Assembly: GCA_023423675.1 (NCBI GenBank)
Contig: JAFAFD010000005.1
Location: forward strand, 1-7,684
Length of the DNA: 7,684 nucleotides
Source of the DNA: Pseudomonadota bacterium
GTDB taxonomy: Bacteria; Pseudomonadota; Gammaproteobacteria; Xanthomonadales; Xanthomonadaceae
Direction: 5' to 3'
The notes beneath the pieces were generated by a model, which was not told the DNA's origin, ran no database searches, and saw only the letters and a program-made list of their open reading frames with translations. The translations under genes and the position numbers were made by a program. Positions 1 through 4,874 of the stretch are shown piece after piece (the first letter of the stretch is position 1; the number at the start of each line of letters is the position of its first letter).

Positions 1-388
1 GTTCCGGTGCGGGCGCGGGCGGCGGCGGGGCCGGTTCGGCCTCGGCACGCTCGTACTGCGCACGGAACTTGGCCAGCAACGGCAGGCCCAGCTGCTGCGA
101 GAGCAGGTCGACCGCCGTGGTGCCATAGGCCAGCGCCACCGGCAGCACGCCGGCGCTGCGCAGGCCATCCACCAGCGCCTGCGCGGTGGCCGCGTCGGGC
201 ACCTGGCTCAGGCCGCCGAAATCGAGGATGACCGCCGCACGGCCGAACAGCTTCGGCGCACGGTTCACCCGCTCCTGCATTTCCTGCACGAGGCGTTCGA
301 CATCAAGGGTACGGATGCGCAGGTTGGCGATGCCCACCTGGCCGATCTTCAGTTCACCGGCCTGTTCGTAATCGAAATTCACCGCCAC
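1..388 (-). CDS. minC: Septum site-determining protein MinC, N-terminal part (3' end beyond window)
   Basis: MinC is the FtsZ-directed inhibitor of the Min system; with MinD it prevents Z-ring assembly away from midcell. The visible 129 codons hold the MinC_N domain (about residues 3-112). Recognisable stretches are ELKIGQVGIANLRIRTLDV at 12-30, RAAVILDFGGL at 50-60 and LPLLAKFRAQYE at 102-113. A proline/alanine-rich linker then starts (PAPPPPAPAPE at 119-129), where the window cuts the gene. The C-terminal beta-helical MinD-binding domain is off the edge. I chose GTG at 388 because GGGGA at 400-396 sits 7 bases upstream; a second in-frame GTG at 382 would be 13 bases from it. The start is only 2 bases after the acetyltransferase stop, so translation is probably coupled. 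Identification rests on remembered similarity to xanthomonad MinC proteins. minD and minE are expected next, but this is not visible. Confidence 0.93.
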   Translation of the reverse strand, partial: MAVNFDYEQAGELKIGQVGIANLRIRTLDVERLVQEMQERVNRAPKLFGRAAVILDFGGLSQVPDAATAQALVDGLRSAGVLPVALAYGTTAVDLLSQQLGLPLLAKFRAQYERAEAEPAPPPPAPAPE

Positions 389-390
389 GC

Positions 391-987
391 TCAGGTCCCC
401 GTCGGCCGCTGTGCCTGCACCGGCAGCTGCCGGTCACGCGCCCATGCCACATCCGGCAGCTTGCCGCCGTAGGTCTCGTGGACCCACGGGTAGCTGCACA
501 GTTCCTTGGCCAGCATGCTGGCGCGCACGTCGACGTGCGGCATGGTGTTCTGGCCCAGCTCACGGAAGCCGAAGCTGCCGTGGAAGAGCAGGGCGGCGTC
601 GGCGCCGTGGTCCAGGAACACCTCGCAGGTCATCTGCGGGTAGCGCAGCTCGGCAAAGCTCTGCGCATCGGCATAGAACGCACGGCCGACGCCACCACCG
701 CGACGGCGGCTGGCGACCACGATGCGGTCGATATAGAAGAAGGGCGTGGCCAGCTGCTGCTTGAACCAGGCGAAGTTGCTGCTGTCGTGCTGGCTGTCGC
801 TGCCGAAGCCGATCAGGAAGCCGGCCAGGTTGCCGTCGCGCTCGGCGACGCGGAAATATTCAGCGGTTTCGTAGAACAGGTGCAGGCGTGCGGCATCCAG
901 CGGAAGGATGGCCAGGCCAGCATTGTTGTTCAAAGCCAGGACGGAATCGAGCTCGTGCTCGCGCACGTCGCGGATGACAATCGACAT
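391..987 (-). CDS. GNAT-family N-acetyltransferase
   Basis: A 198-residue protein of the Gcn5-related acetyltransferase superfamily, expected to move an acetyl group from acetyl-CoA to an amine; the substrate is unknown. The diagnostic part is motif A: the strand FFYIDRIVV at 83-91 runs into the acetyl-CoA pyrophosphate loop RRRGGGVGR at 94-102, which fits the R/Q-x-x-G-x-G/A consensus. The later stretch LLFHGSFGFRELG at 133-145 matches the motif B region, where the family has a conserved aromatic-GF. It resembles the COG3818 group of predicted acetyltransferases, an assignment from memory. No signal peptide or membrane segment is seen, so it should be cytosolic. ATG at 987 has GGAG at 996-993, 5 bases upstream. 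It is the first gene of the leftward unit, 2 bases ahead of minC, so the two are probably cotranscribed. Confidence 0.9.
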   Translation of the reverse strand: MSIVIRDVREHELDSVLALNNNAGLAILPLDAARLHLFYETAEYFRVAERDGNLAGFLIGFGSDSQHDSSNFAWFKQQLATPFFYIDRIVVASRRRGGGVGRAFYADAQSFAELRYPQMTCEVFLDHGADAALLFHGSFGFRELGQNTMPHVDVRASMLAKELCSYPWVHETYGGKLPDVAWARDRQLPVQAQRPTGT

Positions 988-1012
988 TGTGACTCCGTGG
1001 GGTAACGCGGTT

Positions 1013-1028
1013 GGTCCATCAACGGACC
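1013..1028. repeat. Short inverted repeat in the divergent intergenic region
   Basis: GGTCC (1013-1017) and GGACC (1024-1028) form perfect 5-base arms around a 6-base spacer, between the acetyltransferase and the histidine kinase. NarL-type regulators often bind short inverted repeats, so this could be an operator for the neighbouring regulator. Five-base arms are also easily found by chance in GC-rich DNA. Confidence 0.25.
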
Positions 1029-1037
1029 CTGCGCACG

Positions 1038-1043
1038 ATTATT
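1038..1043 (-). promoter_or_regulatory. Possible -10 element for the acetyltransferase-minC unit
   Basis: Read on the minus strand this is AATAAT (5 of 6 to TATAAT), about 50 bases upstream of the acetyltransferase start, in the only AT-rich patch of the 151-base divergent gap (988-1138). I find no convincing -35 box at the proper distance. The same patch could serve the divergent histidine kinase. Low confidence. Confidence 0.25.
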
Positions 1044-1084
1044 GCATGCCCGGGGCGGGCTGCGGCATGAACAGGGGGAAGGGC

Positions 1085-1129
1085 ATGCATGACTTCCGCC
1101 AGAGTGCAGCAGGAGGGCTTCAACCGTAG
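1085..1129 (+). CDS. Possible 14-residue leader ORF upstream of the histidine kinase
   Basis: ATG at 1085 opens a short frame encoding MHDFRQSAAGGLQP and ending at TAG 1127-1129, 9 bases before the histidine kinase ATG. A purine-rich stretch GGGGGAAGGG (1074-1083) lies directly before it and could act as a ribosome binding site. The kinase itself lacks a well-placed Shine-Dalgarno sequence, so coupling through this small frame is conceivable. There is no homology support, and the frame may be chance. Confidence 0.2.
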   Translation: MHDFRQSAAGGLQP

Positions 1130-1138
1130 AGTGCTGGC

Positions 1139-2332
1139 ATGTTGGGAGTCCTCAGCCATACCCGTGTCCTGCGACTGGCCGGCCTGTTTACTTGGGTCAT
1201 GGTCGGCCTGCCCCTGGCCTATTCGCAGTTCGAGAACCTGCATGCCCGTGCCGACATGGGCGGCTGGGCCGTGCTGCTGTTCCTGGCCTACCTGTCCTTT
1301 GGCGCGGCCTACTTCCGGCTGACCCGCTCGCTGCGCAGCGACAGCCACACCACCTGGCTGGACCGCGGCCTGCTGCTGCTGCTCACCGTGTCCGCGCTGG
1401 GGGTCAGCTTCCTCAGCGGCTCGGGCCTGGGCAGCATCCTGATGATGGTCGCCGCCGGAGTCATCCCGTGGATGCTGTCGGTGCGGCTGGGCGTGCTGTG
1501 GCTGCTGGTCAGCCAGCTGGCGGTGGCGCCGGTCTATTACATGCTGCTGCGTTTCCCGCTGTTCGAGGCGGTGATGCAGTCGTTGCTGTATGGCGGCTTC
1601 TCCATGTTCATCTTCGTGACCAGCCTGGTCGCGCGGCAGCAGACCGAAGCCCGCGACGAGCAGCGCCGCCTGAACGCCGAGCTGCGCGCCACCCGCGCCC
1701 TGCTGGCCGAAAGCGCCCGGGTCAACGAGCGCACGCGCATCTCGCGCGAGCTGCACGATGTGCTGGGCCACCAGCTGACCGCGCTGACCCTGAACCTGGA
1801 AGTGGCCGGGCACCTGGCCGAGGGCCAGGCGCTGGAACACGTCAAGCGCTCGCATACCCTGGCCAAGCTGCTGCTGGGCAACGTGCGCGAGGTGGTCAGC
1901 CAGCTGCGCGAGACCGGCGCCATCGACCTGGCCGCCGCGCTGCGCCCGCTCACCGAGAACGTGCCCTCGCTGGACATCGTGCTGGACGTGGAGGAGCCGC
2001 TGAACGTGGAAGACCCGCAGCGCGCCCACGTGCTGCTGCGCTGCACCCAGGAAATCATCACCAACGCGGTGCGCCACGCCCAGGCGCGCCACCTGTGGAT
2101 CCGGGTGTACCGTGAGGTGCCGGGCCTTGTGGTGGTGGACGCCCGCGACGACGGCGTCGGCGCACAGATGGTCAATGCGGGCAATGGCTTGCGCGGGATG
2201 CGCGAACGCCTGCAACAATGTGGCGGCCAGCTGCAGGTGGATACCCACCCCGGCGAAGGCTTCCGCCTGCGGGCCACGGTTCCGGCAACGGTACTGGCGG
2301 CCCTCACCGAGGTTCCTGAAGGAGTGCGTTGA
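1139..2332 (+). CDS. DesK/NarL-type sensor histidine kinase, multi-pass membrane protein
   Basis: This 397-residue kinase is the sensor half of a two-component system; it autophosphorylates on histidine and passes the phosphate to the regulator encoded next to it. Residues 1-165 hold about five or six hydrophobic segments (roughly 13-29, 42-60, 76-93, 97-115, 118-137, 145-165) with no large periplasmic loop, as in DesK-like sensors of membrane state. A charged helix at 166-196 leads to the HisKA_3 dimerisation motif ERTRISRELHDVLGHQLTAL at 197-216, with H206 as the phosphorylated residue. The HATPase_c domain has the N box EIITNAVRH (305-313, N309), DDGVG (337-341) and GNGLRGMRERL (348-358), so it appears fully active. 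ATG 1139 is the first start after an in-frame TAG at 1127. The clear AGGAGG at 1111-1116 is 22 bases upstream, too far for ordinary use. The signal is unknown. Confidence 0.93.
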   Translation: MLGVLSHTRVLRLAGLFTWVMVGLPLAYSQFENLHARADMGGWAVLLFLAYLSFGAAYFRLTRSLRSDSHTTWLDRGLLLLLTVSALGVSFLSGSGLGSILMMVAAGVIPWMLSVRLGVLWLLVSQLAVAPVYYMLLRFPLFEAVMQSLLYGGFSMFIFVTSLVARQQTEARDEQRRLNAELRATRALLAESARVNERTRISRELHDVLGHQLTALTLNLEVAGHLAEGQALEHVKRSHTLAKLLLGNVREVVSQLRETGAIDLAAALRPLTENVPSLDIVLDVEEPLNVEDPQRAHVLLRCTQEIITNAVRHAQARHLWIRVYREVPGLVVVDARDDGVGAQMVNAGNGLRGMRERLQQCGGQLQVDTHPGEGFRLRATVPATVLAALTEVPEGVR

Positions 2333-2973
2333 TGATTCGCGTCTGCCTGGTCGATGACCAAACCCTGGTGCGGCAGGGAATCCGCTCCCTGCTGGCGCTC
2401 GACGACGGTATCGAAGTGGTGGCCGAGGCCGCCGATGGCCGCCAGGCTGTCGAACTGATGCCGCAGGTGCGTCCGGACGTGGTCCTGATGGACATGCGCA
2501 TGCCGGTGATGTCCGGCCTGGAGGCGCTGCAGGTGCTGTCGCGCCAGGAGCAGCTGCCGCCGACCATCATCCTGACCACCTTCGACGATGACCAGCTGGT
2601 GCTGGCCGGGCTGAAGGCCGGTGCCAAGGGCTACCTGCTCAAGGACGTGACCCTGGCGCAGCTGGTCGGTGCCATCCGCACCGTGGCCGAAGGCGGTTCG
2701 CTGGTGCAGCCGGCGGTGACCCAGCGCCTGTTGTCGGGCCTGGAGCACATGCGCAACGACTTCGTCAGCCTGGACCGCCCGGACCCGCTGACCGACCGCG
2801 AGACCGAGATCCTGCGCCTGATGGCCAGCGGTTTCTCCAACAAGGAGATCGCCAATTCATTGGGGGTCGCCGAAGGGACCATCAAGAATCACGTGTCCAA
2901 CATCCTGTCCAAGCTGGGGGTGCGCGACCGCACCCGCGCCGTGCTGAAGGCGTTCGAACTTCAGCTGGTCTGA
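2332..2973 (+). CDS. NarL/LuxR-family response regulator
   Basis: A 213-residue DNA-binding regulator, partner of the upstream kinase. The receiver domain (about 1-118) has the acidic pair D8 D9, phosphoacceptor D54 in VVLMDMRMP, T82 in the IILTT strand and K104 in the GYLLKDV switch region. A linker leads to a LuxR-type helix-turn-helix (about 152-208) starting LTDRETEILRLMASG and containing the recognition helix region GVAEGTIKNHVSNILSKLGV (178-197). All key residues are intact. ATG 2332 is chosen because AAGGAG (2319-2324) lies 7 bases upstream. A TTG three bases earlier would add one residue and fits the ribosome site less well. The kinase stop TGA (2330-2332) shares its last base with this ATG, so the two are translationally coupled. 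Target genes cannot be read from the sequence. Confidence 0.95.
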   Translation: MIRVCLVDDQTLVRQGIRSLLALDDGIEVVAEAADGRQAVELMPQVRPDVVLMDMRMPVMSGLEALQVLSRQEQLPPTIILTTFDDDQLVLAGLKAGAKGYLLKDVTLAQLVGAIRTVAEGGSLVQPAVTQRLLSGLEHMRNDFVSLDRPDPLTDRETEILRLMASGFSNKEIANSLGVAEGTIKNHVSNILSKLGVRDRTRAVLKAFELQLV

Positions 2974-3023
2974 AAAAGTCCTTTTGCGACAACGATTTGG
3001 GCCGAGCCCGGGGCGCCGGAGCA

Positions 3024-3049
3024 GGGTGCCCCCTACTTGCGGGGCACCC
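3024..3049 (+). other. Perfect 9-bp hairpin after the response regulator
   Basis: GGGTGCCCC (3024-3032) pairs perfectly with GGGGCACCC (3041-3049) around an 8-base loop, 51 bases after the regulator's stop codon. No T-run follows, so it is not a classical intrinsic terminator. It may still protect the 3' end of the two-component transcript or slow polymerase. Confidence 0.4.
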
Positions 3050-3121
3050 GGATGCGTTACTCTTCAAAATCTTTGTCCATACAAATCCGCAGCCGGCACG
3101 GAAACCGGTGCGCCAATCCGA

Positions 3122-3150
3122 TAAACAATGCCTGCGAAGCCTGCTAGGAT
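3122..3150 (+). promoter_or_regulatory. Possible sigma70 promoter for the SRPBCC-GyrI gene
   Basis: TAAACA (3122-3127, 4 of 6 to TTGACA) and TAGGAT (3145-3150, 4 of 6 to TATAAT) are separated by 17 bases and lie about 55 bases before the next ATG. The stretch 3055-3130 is clearly more AT-rich than its surroundings, as expected for a promoter region. The boxes themselves are weak. Confidence 0.3.
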
Positions 3151-3204
3151 TGGCGCTTCGCTTCAATCAACCCGGCCGTGGGATCGGCCCCGGAGACTCT
3201 CTGA

Positions 3205-4278
3205 ATGACCCGTATTATCGAGTTCCTGATCGCCTTGGGGATCGTGGCTGGCCTGTTCGTCATTATTGGCGTCTGTCTGCCGGGCGAGCGTCACATCACC
3301 GAAAGCATCGAGACCAACCGCAAGATGACGATCGTGTACGACACGGTCAACAGCCTGCGCCGCTTCAAGGACTGGAACCCGCTGGTACTGCGCGATCCCG
3401 CCGTTGATCTGAAGCTGTCCGGCCCGGCCTCCGGCGTCGGTGCCACTCTCGACTTCTCCTCCAAGGACCTGGGCAACGGTTCCTGGAAGATCACCGAGTC
3501 GGAAGAGAACAAGCGCGTTGTGATCGCCGTCGAGGACCCGACCAAGGGCCACGACAAGGTGACCACCTTCACTCTGGAGCCGACCGGCAAGGGTGGCCGT
3601 AACGTCAAGATCACCCAGGATTACTCGGTGAAGTACGGCTTCGACCTGTTCGGCCGCTACGCAGGCCTGTATGTCAGCCGCCAGATCGGCGATGACATCA
3701 AGATGGGTCTGTCGCGCATGGCGAACATGCTGGCCACCGTGCCGAACGTCGACTACCGCACCGCCGAAGCCCCGCTGACCGATCTGGCGATCGTGGACGT
3801 GCCGGCCGAAGACCTGCTGGTCGTCAACGCCGGTAACGTCGACCGCGGCCAGGACACCATCACCAAGTCCATCAAGGACAACCAGGAGTGGATCAAGCTC
3901 GTGATGGAGGCCAATGGTCTCGAAGCCGCTGGCCCGTTCCGCATCATCACCACCGATTTCGGTGCTGAGAAGTACGCCTTCGACATCGCCCAGCCGGTGA
4001 AGAAGAAGGGTACCGAAGGCACCGCCGCTGAAGAACTCAGCGTCAAGATCGACGGTGGCGCACCGGTGAAGTACGTCCGCGTTGCGCCGCATCGTTCGGC
4101 CCATGCGGCCTACACCGGCCACATGGCTGGCCTGGACATCGCCCGCAACGCCCTGCGTGCCTGGGCTGTGACCAACGGTTCGGAAGTGGTCGATCGCCCG
4201 TACGAATCCTGGAAGGACGGTCTGGACAAGTCGTTCACCCCGGAAGGTACCTACGACATCTACTGGGCCGTCAAGTAA
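3205..4278 (+). CDS. Membrane-anchored SRPBCC (polyketide cyclase-like) and GyrI-like two-domain protein
   Basis: A 357-residue protein of unknown function built from two probable small-molecule-binding folds. Residues 5-25 are one hydrophobic segment, a membrane anchor or uncleaved signal. Residues about 28-185 look like an SRPBCC/START-type hydrophobic-pocket domain: RRFKDWNPL (52-60) carries the F-x-x-W-x-P-like motif of such proteins, followed by alternating strands and a long final helix (157-178). Residues about 190-357 resemble the GyrI-like (AraC effector-binding) fold, with GPFRIITTDFG (243-253), KYVRVAPHRSAHAAYTGHM (289-307) and a C-terminal YDIYWAVK. Similar xanthomonad proteins are annotated as polyketide cyclases; no enzymatic activity is implied. 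GGAG (3192-3195) lies 9 bases before the ATG. GGT and CGT codons are noticeably more frequent than in neighbouring genes, suggesting strong expression. It stands alone, closed by a strong terminator. Confidence 0.85.
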   Translation: MTRIIEFLIALGIVAGLFVIIGVCLPGERHITESIETNRKMTIVYDTVNSLRRFKDWNPLVLRDPAVDLKLSGPASGVGATLDFSSKDLGNGSWKITESEENKRVVIAVEDPTKGHDKVTTFTLEPTGKGGRNVKITQDYSVKYGFDLFGRYAGLYVSRQIGDDIKMGLSRMANMLATVPNVDYRTAEAPLTDLAIVDVPAEDLLVVNAGNVDRGQDTITKSIKDNQEWIKLVMEANGLEAAGPFRIITTDFGAEKYAFDIAQPVKKKGTEGTAAEELSVKIDGGAPVKYVRVAPHRSAHAAYTGHMAGLDIARNALRAWAVTNGSEVVDRPYESWKDGLDKSFTPEGTYDIYWAVK

Positions 4279-4309
4279 GCCTCGGCTGACCCATGTAATG
4301 TTGGATACG

Positions 4310-4343
4310 AAAACGCGCCGCTTCCTGCGGCGCGTTTTTTTTT
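4310..4343 (+). terminator. Strong intrinsic terminator of the SRPBCC-GyrI gene
   Basis: CGCGCCGC (4314-4321) pairs with GCGGCGCG (4327-4334) around the loop TTCCT. Four A-T pairs extend the stem, and nine T (4335-4343) follow. It starts 31 bases after the stop codon. The opposite strand has only four A on its far side, so it works mainly rightward. Confidence 0.93.
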
Positions 4344-4348
4344 GATCT

Positions 4349-4364
4349 GCGCCCCGTGGGGCGC
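4349..4364 (+). other. GC-rich hairpin just before the DUF423 ribosome binding site
   Basis: GCGCCCC (4349-4355) pairs with GGGGCGC (4358-4364), which folds as a 6-bp stem with a CGTG tetraloop. It ends 5 bases before the AAGGAG of the DUF423 gene (4370-4375) and begins 5 bases after the terminator T-run. It could influence translation or strengthen termination. Confidence 0.4.
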
Positions 4365-4380
4365 TGCGCAAGGAGCAGTC

Positions 4381-4752
4381 ATGTTCAATCCGGAACGACG
4401 CGCGCGTAAACCTTCCCTGCTGGCCTGCCTGGGCGCGCTGCTGGCAGCGGCCTCGATCGGCCTGTCCGCCTACGCGGCGCACGGCGTGGCTGATCCGCTG
4501 GCCCAGCAGCATCTGAACATGGCCGCGCTGTACGCCTTCGCCCACGGCGCGGTGCTGCTGGCGCTGGGCCCGCGCGCGCAGGGGGCGATCGCCCACCTGG
4601 GGCTGTATGTGCTGCTGCTGGGCGTGCTGCTGTTCTCCGGCAGCCTGGCCGGTGCGGCCCTGTGGCAGTGGCCGACGCGGCTGGCGCCGGTGGGCGGCAC
4701 CACGCTGATGGCAGGGTGGGTGCTGCTGGCGATCAACGCGCTGAGGCGCTGA
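4381..4752 (+). CDS. DUF423 family (YgdD/TMEM256-like) small inner-membrane protein
   Basis: A 123-residue integral membrane protein of a widely conserved family with no established function. The family's landmarks are visible: a first hydrophobic helix (12-32) ending in AAHG (32-35, usually GAHG), QQHLNMAALYAFAHG (42-56, the usual Q-Y/H-H-A-L-A block), LLFSGSL (83-89) and RLAPVGGTTLMAGWVLLA (100-117). Four transmembrane helices are expected at about 12-32, 46-63, 70-90 and 100-119, the usual size and layout. ATG 4381 is set by AAGGAG at 4370-4375, 5 bases upstream; an in-frame TTG at 4342 falls inside the preceding terminator and is not credible. Only 37 bases separate the terminator T-run from the ATG, and no promoter is evident there, so its expression may rely on readthrough or on a promoter overlapping the terminator. 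Confidence 0.9.
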   Translation: MFNPERRARKPSLLACLGALLAAASIGLSAYAAHGVADPLAQQHLNMAALYAFAHGAVLLALGPRAQGAIAHLGLYVLLLGVLLFSGSLAGAALWQWPTRLAPVGGTTLMAGWVLLAINALRR

Positions 4753-4771
4753 CGTCCGTTGCGACCATGGC

Positions 4772-4794
4772 CGCCGGGCATGGCCCGGCGCTAC
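4772..4794 (-). repeat. SMAG-type (GTAG-headed) REP palindrome, unit 1
   Basis: On the minus strand this reads GTAG (4794-4791), then CGCCGGGC, loop CAT, and GCCCGGCG: a perfect 8-bp stem. The GTAG head plus short GC-rich hairpin with a CAT-like loop is the pattern of Stenotrophomonas SMAG repeats, REP-like elements that RAYT-type transposases are thought to mobilise. It lies in the gap between convergent genes. Confidence 0.85.
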
Positions 4795-4812
4795 CGGGTC
4801 AGCGGGCGCCGT

Positions 4813-4836
4813 GTAGAGCCGAGCCCACGCTCGGCT
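4813..4836 (+). repeat. SMAG-type REP palindrome, unit 2
   Basis: GTAG (4813-4816) is followed by AGCCGAGC, loop CCAC and GCTCGGCT, a perfect 8-bp stem. It is oriented head-to-head with unit 1 (GTAG boxes facing each other, 18 bases apart). The arm sequence differs completely from unit 1 while the architecture is kept, as expected for a diverse repeat family. Confidence 0.88.
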
Positions 4837-4849
4837 GCGTTTGATCGGG

Positions 4850-4872
4850 GCCGACCATGGGCTGGGCGCTAC
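4850..4872 (-). repeat. Probable degenerate SMAG-type palindrome, unit 3
   Basis: The minus strand reads GTAG (4872-4869), one base, then arms GCCCAGC and GGTCGGC around a CCAT loop; 5 of 7 arm positions pair. It begins 2 bases after the M15 peptidase stop codon. The head and loop fit units 1 and 2, but the two mismatches suggest decay. Confidence 0.55.
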
Positions 4873-4874
4873 AG

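Noticed and set aside
1019..2248. A 409-codon minus-strand frame opposite the histidine kinase
   Set aside because: It is extremely rich in His and Gln, the mirror image of CTG and GTG-rich codons in the kinase, and the kinase motifs on the plus strand are beyond doubt.
1537..2748. A 403-codon minus-strand frame opposite the kinase-regulator junction
   Set aside because: It is antisense to two proteins with intact catalytic motifs, has Ser/Arg-rich shadow composition, and spans a tightly coupled gene junction.
2974..2985. AAAAG and CTTTT inverted repeat just after the regulator stop
   Set aside because: The loop would be only 2 bases and the stem is five weak pairs, so it is not a credible terminator.
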